64,000 nucleotides of DNA, taken from assembly GCF_028369065.1 (NCBI RefSeq), contig NZ_JAQNDA010000007.1, forward strand, positions 1 to 64,000. Reading direction: 5' to 3'. Every line of letters starts with the position of its first letter. The first letter of the stretch is position 1. Position numbers and translations under genes: made by a program. Below the pieces are notes generated by a model. The model was given only the letters and a program-made list of their open reading frames with translations. It had not been told where the DNA came from and did no database searches. Of the stretch, positions 29,434 through 39,552 are shown in pieces. The stretch comes from Marinobacter sp. SS21. GTDB lineage: Bacteria > Pseudomonadota > Gammaproteobacteria > Pseudomonadales > Oleiphilaceae.

Positions 29434-30384
29434 TCACTGCCCCGCCAGCCACTGACGGGCGTCGTTGAAGTCCTGTGCGATCTGGGCCTGCAAGGCCGCA
29501 ACGGAGTCAAACTTTACTTCATCCCGCAATGGGTGGCGGAAGGTGACCCGAATACGCTGACCATATAGTGTGCCAGCAAAGTCGAACAGGTGCACTTCCA
29601 GGGCCGGCTGGCGACCGTCCACCGTGGGCCGCAGGCCGATGTTGGCAACGCCGTCACAGCGGCAGCCATCCGGAAGCTCCGCCTGCACCACATACACGCC
29701 GCGCAACGGCGGCAGGCGCGAAAGCAGGATATTGGCCGTGGGCGCGCCGATCTGTCGGCCCAGTTGGCGACCATAGACCACCCTGCCGTCGATGGCATAG
29801 GGCCGCCCCAGAAGGCGTGCGGCATGATCGAGTCGATTGCCGGCGAGGGCCGTTCGAACAGCGGTGCTACTGACCCGCTCGCCGGCAACAGTCACCGTCA
29901 ACGTGTTCTCAACGGTGAACCCCCGCTGGCCACCGACCTGCTGCAGCAGGTCGAAATCTCCGGCCCGGTCACAACCGAAACGGAAATCGTCGCCCACCAC
30001 CAGGTGGCGTACGTTCAGCCCGTCAATCAGCACGTCCTCGATGAAGCCCATGCCCGAGTAACTGCGAAACTGGTCGTCGAACCGCAGGCACAGCACCAGA
30101 TCCATGCCGGCATCAATCAACGCCTGATACTTCTGCCGGAAGCCGGTCAGCCGGGGCGGCGCTTCGTGGCCCTGAAAGAACTCACGCGGCTGGGGCTCAA
30201 ACACCAGTGCCACTCCAGGTACGCCCAGCCGTTGGGCCTGCGCGCGCACCTGATCAATGATGGTTCGATGCCCGAGGTGAACGCCGTCGAAGTTGCCAAT
30301 TGTCGCCACACACCCCTTGGCCAAGGGAGAGGTCGCCTGCTTTGACAGCGCCTGCAGGTTGGCCAGCCCTCGTATCAGCCGCAT
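29434..30384 (-). CDS. ribF: Bifunctional riboflavin kinase / FAD synthetase
   Basis: Makes FMN and then FAD from riboflavin. N-terminal nucleotidyltransferase domain with GNFDGVHLGHR, and C-terminal kinase domain with GAPTANI and GVYVV motifs. The ATG at 30384 (316 aa) is chosen because MRLIRGL is the family start and GGGGTG lies upstream; the open frame extends 81 codons further without conserved sequence. First gene of the ribF-to-ispH run, with a promoter just inside the end of murJ. Confidence 0.97.
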   Translation of the reverse strand: MRLIRGLANLQALSKQATSPLAKGCVATIGNFDGVHLGHRTIIDQVRAQAQRLGVPGVALVFEPQPREFFQGHEAPPRLTGFRQKYQALIDAGMDLVLCLRFDDQFRSYSGMGFIEDVLIDGLNVRHLVVGDDFRFGCDRAGDFDLLQQVGGQRGFTVENTLTVTVAGERVSSTAVRTALAGNRLDHAARLLGRPYAIDGRVVYGRQLGRQIGAPTANILLSRLPPLRGVYVVQAELPDGCRCDGVANIGLRPTVDGRQPALEVHLFDFAGTLYGQRIRVTFRHPLRDEVKFDSVAALQAQIAQDFNDARQWLAGQ

Positions 30385-30522
30385 GTAATGCGCACCCCTA
30401 AGTCTCAGTCTGTATGAGTGTCGGTCTGTATTGTCTGTCGTGTCGGCATCGCCGACGCAGCCACCCTGCCTGGACAGACCGAACGAGCCAGCGGCCTTTG
30501 CCGGCTGGCGAGAAAACGAGCG

Positions 30523-30552
30523 ATTATACCCTACCTGTGGCGGAAATGTCTT
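30523..30552 (-). promoter_or_regulatory. Promoter for ribF-ileS-lspA-fkpB-ispH
   Basis: On the minus strand a perfect TATAAT (30523-30528) is preceded at 18 bp by AAGACA (30547-30552). It overlaps the last codons of murJ and would start ribF transcription about 130 nt upstream of its ATG. Confidence 0.5.
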
Positions 30553-32111
30553 ACCCGCACCCCCGCCAGCACCAGCACCACGAAATACACGGCAACACCA
30601 GCGACCACCACGACAGCCATTGCCCAAGCCCGCTCAAGCCCGCTCATCGACAACCAGGCGGCGACCGGCTGGTTCAGGTAGACAATGATCGCCGCCAGGG
30701 CGCCATTGGCCAGCAACAACTGCCCCCCAAATCGCAGCCATCCCGGCTGGCTTTGCCAGGCCCCCGCTTTTTTCAGCCCCCGCCAGAGCAGCACCGTGTT
30801 CAGCCAGGCCGACAGGGACGTCGCCAGGGCAAGCCCGACATGGGCCAACGGCAAGATCAGCGCCAGGTTAAACACCATGTTCGCCACCATGGCAATCACG
30901 CCAATTTTTACCGGCGTCCGGGTATCCTGGCGGGCGAAAAACCCCGGCGCCAGCACCTTGATCAACATGAAGGCCAGCAAGCCCGCCGAATAGGCGCGCA
31001 AACTACCCGCCGACATAGCAACGTCGCGGTCGGTGACTTCGCCATAATGAAACAGGGTAGCAATCAGCGGCTCCGCCAGCAGCGCCAGCGCCAGCGCCGC
31101 CGGTACGCCGATCAGCAGTATCGAGCGCACCGCCCAGTCCAGCGTGGCGGCAAACTGGGCGGGCGAATCGGCGGCGTGCTTGCGGGACAGGCTGGGCAGG
31201 ATAACAGTGGCGATTGCGACACCAAAAACCCCCAGCGGCAGCTCCGACAGCCGATCCGAGTAGTACAGCCAGGACACGCTACCGGTTTGCAGCAGCGACG
31301 CCAGCACGGTATCCAGCAACAGGTTAATCTGGCTCACCGACACTCCGAACAGGGCCGGCGCCATCAAGCGCAATACCCGCCGGACCCCCTCATGCCGGTA
31401 GTCCACACGCGGGCGCGGTAACAGCCCCAACCGCATCAGAAACGGCAATTGGAAAAACAGCTGCAGCGCGCCGGCAATAAACACCCCCCAAGCCAGGGCC
31501 AGCACCGGCGTTTCCATTACCGGCGATAAAAACACCGCAGCCCCGATCATGGCCAAATTCAGCAGCACCGGGGTGAAGGCCGGCACCGCGAAGCGGTCAT
31601 AACTGTTGAGGATGGCGCCGGCGAATGCCGTCAGTGAAATCAGCAGCAGGTACGGAAAGGTGATTCGCAGCATGGTGCTGGCAAGCTCAAACTTGACTGG
31701 CTCGTCAAGGAACCCCGGCGCAAACACGGCCGTCAGGGCCGGCGCACCCAGCACCGCCGCCAGAGTTACCCCCAGCAGCACCAGCCCCAGCGATCCGGAC
31801 ACCGCGTTGACCAAGCGGCGAACCTCGGACATCGACTCCTGCGCCCGGTAGGAGGACAGCACCGGCACGAAGGCCTGGGAAAAAGCCCCTTCGGCAAACA
31901 ACCGGCGCAGAAAGTTGGGAATTTTGAAAGCCACAAAAAACGCATCGGCGTCCGCTCCGGCGCCAAAATATCGGGCGATCACCATATCCCGCACCAGCCC
32001 CAACACCCGGGAGAGCATGGTCATCGCGCCCACCACGCCCGACGATCGCAACAGGCCCGGAGCCTTGTCGGGCGGCTTGGGGGAATCGGAACGCTTTACA
32101 CTGGAGGTCAT
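30531..32111 (-). CDS. murJ: Lipid II flippase MurJ
   Basis: Moves lipid II across the inner membrane for peptidoglycan synthesis. MviN/MOP family with about 14 hydrophobic segments over 526 aa. The conserved opening VGAMTMLSRVLGLVRDMVIA and FKIPNFLRRLFAEGAFSQAFVPV are present. It is divergent from rpsT, as in Pseudomonas and E. coli. It is followed by ribF after about 146 bp. Confidence 0.98.
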   Translation of the reverse strand: MTSSVKRSDSPKPPDKAPGLLRSSGVVGAMTMLSRVLGLVRDMVIARYFGAGADADAFFVAFKIPNFLRRLFAEGAFSQAFVPVLSSYRAQESMSEVRRLVNAVSGSLGLVLLGVTLAAVLGAPALTAVFAPGFLDEPVKFELASTMLRITFPYLLLISLTAFAGAILNSYDRFAVPAFTPVLLNLAMIGAAVFLSPVMETPVLALAWGVFIAGALQLFFQLPFLMRLGLLPRPRVDYRHEGVRRVLRLMAPALFGVSVSQINLLLDTVLASLLQTGSVSWLYYSDRLSELPLGVFGVAIATVILPSLSRKHAADSPAQFAATLDWAVRSILLIGVPAALALALLAEPLIATLFHYGEVTDRDVAMSAGSLRAYSAGLLAFMLIKVLAPGFFARQDTRTPVKIGVIAMVANMVFNLALILPLAHVGLALATSLSAWLNTVLLWRGLKKAGAWQSQPGWLRFGGQLLLANGALAAIIVYLNQPVAAWLSMSGLERAWAMAVVVVAGVAVYFVVLVLAGVRVRHFRHR

Positions 32112-32329
32112 CGAGATCCGCTCTGCTCAAGGGGGTCCGGCTTCGCATCCGAAACGCGGAAAACCCCAACAAGGAAGTACCTACGACTCCCAGCCCTTCC
32201 CGCCTCCGGACATAACGACCGGCGAGTTTACCACACAGGCCCGGATCCGCCTCACGAAGATACACTCGACGAATCCGGCAACCACCGCGGAGGCGTGCCC
32301 GGCTGATTCGCAGTTACGCAACGGCTCCC

Positions 32330-32358
32330 TTGACTTTTCCGGGCATTGGCGGCATAGT
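32330..32358 (+). promoter_or_regulatory. rpsT promoter
   Basis: TTGACT (32330-32335), 17-bp spacer, CATAGT (32353-32358), about 95 bp upstream of the rpsT start. It is the only good promoter in the gap. Confidence 0.55.
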
Positions 32359-32452
32359 TCCGCGTCATTTATTTCGACGCGCTGGTGTTTTGGCGCGCAC
32401 GCAATTTTCAGATCGTTTCAACAACGAAAGTCAGAATTTCAGGAGTTACACG

Positions 32453-32719
32453 GTGGCAAATTCCCCACAAGCCAAAAAGCGCGCACGTCAGAACGAAAAG
32501 AACCGCAAGCATAACGCCAGCCTGCGTTCCATGGCGCGCACCTATCTCAAGAAAGTCAGCGCCCAGATTGAAGCGGGCAGCTACGAAGGTGCTCAGGAAG
32601 CCCTGAAGCAGGCCCAGCCGATCATCGACAGCATGGTCAACAAGGGCATCTTCGCCAAGAACAAGATTGCTCGTCACAAGAGCCGCCTGAACGCCAAGAT
32701 CAAGGCCCTGAAAGCCTAA
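32453..32719 (+). CDS. rpsT: 30S ribosomal protein S20
   Basis: Primary 16S rRNA-binding protein of the small subunit, 88 aa, starting (M)[20 protein letters not shown] and ending [12 protein letters not shown]. The start is a GTG (32453) with AGGAG 7 nt upstream; the upstream open frame has no family match. A non-ATG start is usual for rpsT in enterics (UUG in E. coli) and is tied there to autoregulation. Single-gene unit closed by a strong terminator. Confidence 0.98.
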   Translation: MANSPQAKKRARQNEKNRKHNASLRSMARTYLKKVSAQIEAGSYEGAQEALKQAQPIIDSMVNKGIFAKNKIARHKSRLNAKIKALKA

Positions 32720-32733
32720 GCTTCGGCATTCCA

Positions 32734-32763
32734 CAAAAAAACCGGCTCAGGCCGGTTTTTTTG
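32734..32763. terminator. Bidirectional rho-independent terminator between rpsT and proB
   Basis: The stem (AACCGGC-TCA-GGCCGGTT region, 32740-32757) is flanked by a run of As on the left and Ts on the right, so it works for rpsT and for the convergent proB transcript. Confidence 0.9.
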
Positions 32764-32814
32764 TGTCTTAAATTTTTGCAGCCGAAACCCTTTTGCCAAA
32801 ACAAGGCAATCCGA

Positions 32815-33939
32815 TCAGACAATCACCATATTATCCCGGTGGATCATCTCCTCATCGGAAATGTAGCCCAACACCTCAGCGATCCGATCACTGGAACGCC
32901 CGGCAATGGCCCGCGCCTCATCGGCATCATAATTGATCAACCCTCGCGCCACTTCGACCCCCGCCTCGCTGACACAGGACACCATTTCGCCGCGACGGAA
33001 CTGGCCGGACACACTACGCACCCCCACCGGCAACAGACTCCGGCCGCCGCGACAAAGCACCCGCACAGCACCATCGTCCAGGGTCAACTGGCCACGCGTC
33101 TTCAGATGACTGGCCAGCCATTGCTTGCGCGCCGCAATGCGCCCCTGCTCGGGCAGCAATAACGTACCGAGCGCCTCTCCGCTGCTCAAACGAGCAATAA
33201 CCCGATCGATCCGACCACCCACGATCACCGTGAACGCACCGGAGCGGGCCGCCAGCCGTGCTGCACGCACCTTGGTCTGCATGCCGCCACGACCCAACGC
33301 ACCGGAGCCGCCCGCCGCCATGGCGTCCAACTCGGCATCGCCAGCCTTACGCTCCAGCACCAGCCGGGCATCGGGATGCTTGCGCGGATCACGATCAAAC
33401 AACCCAAGCTGATCGGTAAGAATGATCAGGCCGTCCGCCTCAATCAGATTGGCGACCAGGGCACCCAGGGTATCGTTATCACCAAACCGAATTTCATCGG
33501 TGACCACCGTGTCGTTCTCGTTAACGATCGGTACCACGCCAAAATCCAGTAGGGTGCGCAGGGTACTGCGGGCATTGAGGTAGCGCTTGCGGTCCGAAAG
33601 ATCATCATGAGTCAACAGAATCTGCGCCGCGTGCCGCTCATGGCGCCGGAACTGGGCCTGCCAGGTCTGCACCAAGCCCATCTGACCAACTGCCGCTGCC
33701 GCCTGCAACTCATGCAGCTGTTCCGGCCGCGCGGTCCAGCCCAATCGGCTCATGCCCTCCGCCACCGAGCCGGAAGACACCACCACCACTTCAACCCCCT
33801 GGGCGATCAGGGCGGCAATCTGGTCCACCCAACAACCCAGGGCGTCCACGTCCAGCCCCCGGCCGTCGTTGGTCAACAAGGCACTGCCGATTTTCACCAC
33901 CAGGCGCCGGGCCCTGGACAACTGTGAGCGCTCACTCAT
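32815..33939 (-). CDS. proB: Glutamate 5-kinase
   Basis: First enzyme of proline synthesis: phosphorylates glutamate. N-terminal amino-acid kinase domain ([17 protein letters not shown]; substrate loops [18 protein letters not shown] and [10 protein letters not shown]) plus a C-terminal PUA domain from about residue 280. 374 aa, normal for the PUA-containing form. Last gene of rplU-rpmA / obgE-proB, 11 bp after obgE. Confidence 0.98.
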   Translation of the reverse strand: MSERSQLSRARRLVVKIGSALLTNDGRGLDVDALGCWVDQIAALIAQGVEVVVVSSGSVAEGMSRLGWTARPEQLHELQAAAAVGQMGLVQTWQAQFRRHERHAAQILLTHDDLSDRKRYLNARSTLRTLLDFGVVPIVNENDTVVTDEIRFGDNDTLGALVANLIEADGLIILTDQLGLFDRDPRKHPDARLVLERKAGDAELDAMAAGGSGALGRGGMQTKVRAARLAARSGAFTVIVGGRIDRVIARLSSGEALGTLLLPEQGRIAARKQWLASHLKTRGQLTLDDGAVRVLCRGGRSLLPVGVRSVSGQFRRGEMVSCVSEAGVEVARGLINYDADEARAIAGRSSDRIAEVLGYISDEEMIHRDNMVIV

Positions 33940-33950
33940 AAGACTGCTAC

Positions 33951-35153
<1,203 letters not shown>

Positions 35154-35181
35154 TCAACCCTTGCGCGCTGGCGCATAAACT

Positions 35182-35218
35182 AAAAAGCCCCGCAGCCTCT
35201 AAGAAGCTTTGCGGGGCT
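35182..35218 (-). terminator. Terminator after rplU-rpmA
   Basis: On the minus strand a 9-bp perfect stem (35210-35218 with 35086+100 to 35194, i.e. 35186-35194) with a 15-nt loop is followed by TTTTT. It separates rpmA from obgE. Confidence 0.85.
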
Positions 35219-35284
35219 CCGAATGGCCGATAACGATGTTATCAGAGCCACTCACGGTTCGACAGAACCGGAGATCGCCGCGGC

Positions 35285-35545
35285 TTAGGCAGCCGGAACG
35301 ATGCTCACAAATTTACGGTTCTGCGGACCCTTGGTCTCGAATTTGACCTGGCCATCTGCTTTCGCAAACAGGGTATGGTCCTTACCCAGGCCTACGTTAG
35401 CGCCGGCGTGGAAACGGGTACCACGCTGCCGAACGATGATGTTGCCTGCAGAAACAGTCTGACCACCGAAGCGCTTGACGCCAAGTCGTTTCGACTCGGA
35501 ATCGCGACCGTTACGGGTACTACCTGCTGCCTTTTTATGAGCCAT
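35285..35545 (-). CDS. rpmA: 50S ribosomal protein L27
   Basis: Large-subunit protein whose N terminus reaches the peptidyl transferase centre. 86 aa, [20 protein letters not shown] start with no cleavable leader of the Firmicutes type, and the GVKRFGGQ and [15 protein letters not shown] motifs. It lies 36 bp after rplU in the usual pair. Confidence 0.98.
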   Translation of the reverse strand: MAHKKAAGSTRNGRDSESKRLGVKRFGGQTVSAGNIIVRQRGTRFHAGANVGLGKDHTLFAKADGQVKFETKGPQNRKFVSIVPAA

Positions 35546-35581
35546 TGCTAGCCTCCTGTTACCGGGGAACGTTTAAGGGAC

Positions 35582-35893
35582 TTAGCCCTTAATGCCCGTG
35601 ATCTTGACTTCAGTAAACCACTGACGGTGGCCCTGACGCTTCATGTGATGCTTACGACGGCGGAACTTGATGATCTGAACCTTGTCGTGACGACCATGGC
35701 TAACCACCTCTGCGGTCACCTTGGCACCATCAACCACCGGCGCACCTACCTGAATCTTGTCGCCGTCGGCAACCAGCAGCACGCGATCGAACTCAACGCT
35801 GCCACCAGTTTCCACTTCCAGCTTTTCCAGCTTCAGGGTTTCGCCTTCTTTAACGCGGTGCTGCTTGCCACCGCTAACAATTACTGCGTACAT
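35582..35893 (-). CDS. rplU: 50S ribosomal protein L21
   Basis: Large-subunit 23S rRNA-binding protein, 103 aa, [20 protein letters not shown] start and [21 protein letters not shown] near the end (the L21 signature). First gene of rplU-rpmA, with a promoter at 36004-36032. Confidence 0.98.
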   Translation of the reverse strand: MYAVIVSGGKQHRVKEGETLKLEKLEVETGGSVEFDRVLLVADGDKIQVGAPVVDGAKVTAEVVSHGRHDKVQIIKFRRRKHHMKRQGHRQWFTEVKITGIKG

Positions 35894-36003
35894 GGATGAT
35901 CTCCGCTAGTGACCCATCCCTGCTCTTATCCACCTGGTTCTAAGGGAAGCGCTTTGGCAACCCTATAGCAGGGAGCGCAGGTTGGGATGAGTTTGGGCGC
36001 GCA

Positions 36004-36032
36004 ATTGTACGAAAAGCCATCGTGCAATACAA
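36004..36032 (-). promoter_or_regulatory. rplU-rpmA promoter
   Basis: On the minus strand TTGTAT (36027-36032), 17-bp spacer, TACAAT (36004-36009), followed by a GC-rich GCGCGCC discriminator as in stringently controlled ribosomal promoters. Confidence 0.65.
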
Positions 36033-36038
36033 GGGAAG

Positions 36039-36067
36039 TTGACACTGAACAGGGCAATACCTAGCAT
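36039..36067 (+). promoter_or_regulatory. ispB promoter
   Basis: Perfect TTGACA (36039-36044), 17-bp spacer, TAGCAT (36062-36067), back to back with the rplU promoter. Confidence 0.6.
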
Positions 36068-36110
36068 GGCGGCGTCCTGCCTCTTTTTTTAACTGACCGG
36101 AACCAGCCGC

Positions 36111-37079
36111 ATGACAGCGCAGCGTATCTATGACACCGTCGCGGATGACTTCACTCGCGTCAATGACCTCATCATTCGCCGACTCACCTCCGACGTGCCG
36201 CTGGTCGAGAAGATCGCCCAGTACATTATCGAGAGTGGCGGCAAACGCCTGCGACCGCTGCTGGTACTGCTGTCGGCAAAAGCATTGAACTACGACCGCG
36301 ACGACCATCTAAAGCTGGCGGCGGTGATCGAGTTCCTGCACACCGCAACGCTGCTCCACGATGACGTGGTGGACACCTCCGACCTGCGTCGCGGCCGCTC
36401 CACAGCCAATGCCAAATGGGGCAACGCGCCCAGCGTCCTGGTCGGCGACTTCCTGTACGCCCGCGCGTTCGAGATGATGGTGGAGCTGAAAAGCCTGCCC
36501 ATCATGGACGTCCTCTCTCACGCCACCGCGGTGATTGCCGAGGGCGAAGTCCTGCAATTGATGAACGTCAAGAATCCGGATGTCAGCGAAGAGCAGTACA
36601 TGACAGTCATTCATAACAAGACTGCCATGCTGTTCGAGGCCGCGTCCCATAGCGGCGCGCTGCTGTGCGGAGCCAGCGATGACCAGGAATCCGCCCTGCG
36701 GGATTACGGCAAACACCTCGGTTTGGCGTTCCAGCTGGTTGACGACGTACTCGACTATCGCGGCGACGCCGACGCCATGGGCAAGAACGTGGGCGACGAC
36801 CTCGCCGAGGGCAAACCAACCCTGCCACTGATTTACGCCATGGCCCACAGCACCGAAGCAGGACGCACCCTGATCCGCCAGGCCATTCGCAAGGGCGGCC
36901 TCGACGACCTGCCAAGAATACTTGAGCTTGTGGAGCAGTCCGGCGCCCTGGAGTACACCATGAACCGCGCCCGCACCGAGGCAGAGACCGCCCGCAACCT
37001 GCTGGCCGGGCTCGAACCTTCGCCTTACAAGGAAGCCCTCGAGCTATTGACCGAACTGGCGGTAGCCCGGGTTAACTGA
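36111..37079 (+). CDS. ispB: Octaprenyl (polyprenyl) diphosphate synthase
   Basis: Trans-prenyltransferase making the long isoprenoid tail of ubiquinone. Both aspartate-rich motifs are present: LLHDDVVDTSDLRRG (D84-D85-D88) and FQLVDDVLDYRGD (near 210). 322 aa, full length. Its product chain length (C40 or C45) cannot be read by eye. Its last 23 codons lie within a tandemly duplicated segment; a decayed second copy of this 3' end is found at 37239-37308. Confidence 0.97.
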   Translation: MTAQRIYDTVADDFTRVNDLIIRRLTSDVPLVEKIAQYIIESGGKRLRPLLVLLSAKALNYDRDDHLKLAAVIEFLHTATLLHDDVVDTSDLRRGRSTANAKWGNAPSVLVGDFLYARAFEMMVELKSLPIMDVLSHATAVIAEGEVLQLMNVKNPDVSEEQYMTVIHNKTAMLFEAASHSGALLCGASDDQESALRDYGKHLGLAFQLVDDVLDYRGDADAMGKNVGDDLAEGKPTLPLIYAMAHSTEAGRTLIRQAIRKGGLDDLPRILELVEQSGALEYTMNRARTEAETARNLLAGLEPSPYKEALELLTELAVARVN

Positions 37080-37104
37080 TCGCCAGAGCCCTTAGGGCTA
37101 CCCC

Positions 37105-37158
37105 GTAGGATGCGCTGAGGCAGCGCCGATGCGCATCGCTTCGCTCAGCGCATCCTAC
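37105..37158 (+). repeat. GTAG-footed palindromic repeat, copy 3
   Basis: A 54-bp imperfect palindrome, GTAGGATGCGCTGAG at the left and its inverse at the right (15 of 16 outer bases pair). Lies within copy 1 of the tandem duplication. Confidence 0.75.
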
Positions 37159-37190
37159 GATCGCAAGCAAGGCCGACACTCGGGACAGCG

Positions 37191-37238
37191 TCAACTCGCT
37201 TTCGCAAAATCAGGACCCAGGGCGCGACGGCCATGCAG
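37191..37238 (-). pseudogene. Orphan 3' fragment of the yqjG-type gene
   Basis: On the minus strand these 48 nt encode LHGRRALGPDFAKAS and a stop, identical in protein to the real C terminus at 37417-37464. The two differ at four bases, all synonymous third positions. No start or upstream part is present. Confidence 0.85.
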
Positions 37239-37308
37239 CTTGAGCCTTCGCCTTACTAAGGAGACGCTAGCGCTGTTGACCGAACCGGCGGTAGCCCGGG
37301 TTAACTGA
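37239..37308 (+). pseudogene. Orphan 3' fragment of ispB
   Basis: Matches the last 22-23 codons of ispB but with a one-base insertion after the codon for Tyr in SPY, giving an immediate TAA. Apart from that insertion most changes fall at third codon positions. It ends with the same VARVN-stop. Confidence 0.85.
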
Positions 37309-37330
37309 TCGCCAGAACCCTTGCCCCCCC

Positions 37331-37384
37331 GTAGGATGCGCTGAGGCAGCGCCGATGCGCATCACTTCGTTCAGCGCATCCTAC
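37331..37384 (+). repeat. GTAG-footed palindromic repeat, copy 4
   Basis: A 54-bp palindrome nearly identical to copy 3 (37105-37158), lying in the second unit of the tandem duplication. Confidence 0.75.
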
Positions 37385-37416
37385 GATCGCAAGCAAGGCC
37401 GAGTCTCAAGACAACG

Positions 37417-38424
37417 TCAACTCGCCTTCGCAAAATCCGGGCCCAGGGCACGACGGCCATGCAGGGAGGTGAAATCCAGCGTCGGACCCACCGGCACAAT
37501 CTGGGTCGGGTTGATGGTGCGCTGGCTGACGTAGTAGTGACGTTTGATCTGATCGATATCCACTGTTTCGGCAACGCCCGGCACCTGATATAAATCCCGC
37601 AGGTACTCCGATAGGTACGGGTAGTCCGCAATCCGCTGGCGGTTGCACTTGAAGTGGCTGTAATACACCGCGTCGAAGCGGATCAACGTGGTGAACAGCC
37701 GCCAGTCCGCTTCCGTCAAGCGATTAGCCACCAGGTATCGCTGCCCTGCCAGGCGCCGATCGAGCCAGTCGAGGGTGTCGAACAGCTGATCGTAGACTGC
37801 CTCATACTCCGCCTGCTCGGTGGCAAAGCCCGCCCGATAAACACCATTATTCACCGCGGTATAGACCCGCTCGTTCACCGCTTCGATGTCTTGGTGCAGC
37901 TCGTCGGGGTAAAAATCCAGCTCCGAACGCACGCCCGGCAACTGATCAAAGGCACTGTTCAGCATGCGAATGATTTCTGACGATTCGTTACTGACAATCG
38001 TTTGCTGCCGCTTATCCCACAACACCGGCACGGTGACACGACCGGTGTAGTCCGACGCCACCCGGGTGTAGATCTGGTGGAGGTAGCGAGCATCGTAGAG
38101 GTGATCGCGATGACGAGCATCACCGGGAACAAACTCCCATCCGCTCTCGACCATGTATGGATGCACCACCGACACGGTCACATGTTCCTCCAGACCCTTG
38201 AGCCTGCGAAAGATCAGCGTTCGATGTGCCCAGGGGCACGCCATCGACACGTACAGGTGATAGCGCCCGGACTCGGCCTTGAACCCGGCCTGCCCGGTCG
38301 GGCCAGCACCACCATCGGCGGTCACCCAATGCCGGAAACGCGAGGCTTCCCGCTCAAATTTGCCACCGGTTTTTCCGGTGTCGTACCAGCGGTCCTGCCA
38401 TTTACCATCGACCAACAGCCCCAT
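37417..38424 (-). CDS. yqjG: Glutathionyl-hydroquinone reductase (Xi-class glutathione transferase, YqjG/ECM4)
   Basis: Reduces glutathionyl-hydroquinones to hydroquinones through a catalytic cysteine. CPWAHR motif with Cys63 in an N-terminal thioredoxin fold (MACPWAHRTLIFR) and an all-helical C-terminal domain. 335 aa from the ATG at 38424 (GGAGG just upstream), the usual length. It is divergent from a LysR-type regulator, which may control it. Its 3' end is in the duplicated segment. Confidence 0.93.
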   Translation of the reverse strand: MGLLVDGKWQDRWYDTGKTGGKFEREASRFRHWVTADGGAGPTGQAGFKAESGRYHLYVSMACPWAHRTLIFRRLKGLEEHVTVSVVHPYMVESGWEFVPGDARHRDHLYDARYLHQIYTRVASDYTGRVTVPVLWDKRQQTIVSNESSEIIRMLNSAFDQLPGVRSELDFYPDELHQDIEAVNERVYTAVNNGVYRAGFATEQAEYEAVYDQLFDTLDWLDRRLAGQRYLVANRLTEADWRLFTTLIRFDAVYYSHFKCNRQRIADYPYLSEYLRDLYQVPGVAETVDIDQIKRHYYVSQRTINPTQIVPVGPTLDFTSLHGRRALGPDFAKAS

Positions 38425-38533
38425 ACTGCCTCCATCTCTCAATTTTCGCGATACAAGTTAGAGACAGGGTAACCAGCATCCTGCTAGGCTCTCAAACGAG
38501 CAGTTTTGGCCAACTCCATCAGAAAAACTGAAT

Positions 38534-39445
38534 ATGCATACAGATATCACCATCGACGCACTGAAAGTACTCGATGCCATTGACCGAAAAGGCAGTTTTG
38601 CCGGAGCGGCCAACGAGCTGTTCCGCGTGCCCTCGGCCATCAGCTACACGGTACAAAAACTGGAAGAGGACCTGAACGTCAGCATTTTCGACCGCAGCGG
38701 TCATCGCGCCACCTTAACCCCTGCGGGGCGCTATCTGCTGGAGGAGGGTCGCAGCCTGCTGGAAGCGGCCGAAGCGCTCGCCCACACCACGCGACAGGTG
38801 GCCCAGGGCTGGGAGACCCGCCTGAAGATTGCCTTCAACACCCTGCTGCCAGTGGAAGCGCTGTTCCCGGCCATTCAGCAATTTCACCAGCTCGGGGTGC
38901 CGGTGGAGATCCAGTTGATGGAGGAGGTATTCGCCGGCGCCTGGGACGCCCTTCAGAGCCGGCGCGCCGATCTGGCGGTTGGGGCCGACACCGTCAGCAA
39001 ACCCGCCGGGCAGTTCACCACCCGCAAGCTTGGCAAGATGCCCTTTGTCTATGCGGTTGCCCCCGATCACCCGCTGACCAAGATTCCCCGGCCGCTGCGC
39101 GAAGCGGATATCGAACACCACCCCGCCGCCGTGGCAGCCGACAGTTCCCGCCACCTGCCCGCCGGCAGTGCCGGCATCTTTCGCCGCCAGCGCACCCTGA
39201 CGTTCACCAATTTGGCGCAAAAAATTGCCGCCCAGGAGGCCGGCCTCGGTGTCGGTTGGCTACCCAGAGCCCGCATACAACAACAGCTTGAGGATGGACG
39301 CCTGGTGGCTCTTGAGGTGGAGGACACCCGACAGGACGTAGACCTGTTGCTGGCCCGCCACGCCGAAGATAAAGGCAAGGCGCTGATGTGGTTCTGGGAC
39401 CGGCTATCCCAGGACGAGAGCCTGTCGCACTGGGTCAACGGCTGA
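38534..39445 (+). CDS. LysR-family transcriptional regulator
   Basis: 303 aa: N-terminal winged helix-turn-helix (about 5-63, LKVLDAIDRKGSFAGAANEL then PSAISYTVQKLEEDL) and a LysR substrate-binding domain from about residue 90. Divergent from the glutathionyl-hydroquinone reductase gene with 109 bp between starts, the classic LysR arrangement, so that gene is the likely target. I could not define a T-N11-A operator with confidence. The inducer is unknown. Confidence 0.92.
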   Translation: MHTDITIDALKVLDAIDRKGSFAGAANELFRVPSAISYTVQKLEEDLNVSIFDRSGHRATLTPAGRYLLEEGRSLLEAAEALAHTTRQVAQGWETRLKIAFNTLLPVEALFPAIQQFHQLGVPVEIQLMEEVFAGAWDALQSRRADLAVGADTVSKPAGQFTTRKLGKMPFVYAVAPDHPLTKIPRPLREADIEHHPAAVAADSSRHLPAGSAGIFRRQRTLTFTNLAQKIAAQEAGLGVGWLPRARIQQQLEDGRLVALEVEDTRQDVDLLLARHAEDKGKALMWFWDRLSQDESLSHWVNG

Positions 39446-39552
39446 GCAATCGCTATGTCGGCATCAACGCCGCGAACACGGCGATAGAGTCAACACGATC
39501 ACCACCTAGCCCCGTTTATAATGCAGCACAATCAACACAACAGGAGCTTACG

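Larger units (their letters stand above)
37011..37238. repeat. Tandem duplication of the ispB/yqjG junction, copy 1
   Basis: A 228-bp unit holding the true 3' end of ispB, a GTAG-footed palindrome, and a second, orphan copy of the 3' end of the yqjG-type gene. Copy 2 follows directly. Sequence similarity is high throughout with scattered substitutions and small indels. Confidence 0.9.
37239..37464. repeat. Tandem duplication of the ispB/yqjG junction, copy 2
   Basis: A 226-bp diverged copy directly following copy 1. It contains a broken 3' end of ispB, a GTAG-footed palindrome and the true 3' end of the yqjG-type gene. Offset to copy 1 shifts from 228 to 229 to 226 bp through small indels. 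Confidence 0.9.

Noticed and set aside
32330..32452. N-terminal extension of rpsT
   Set aside because: It runs over the promoter; S20 starts at the GTG at 32453 with a proper ribosome site.
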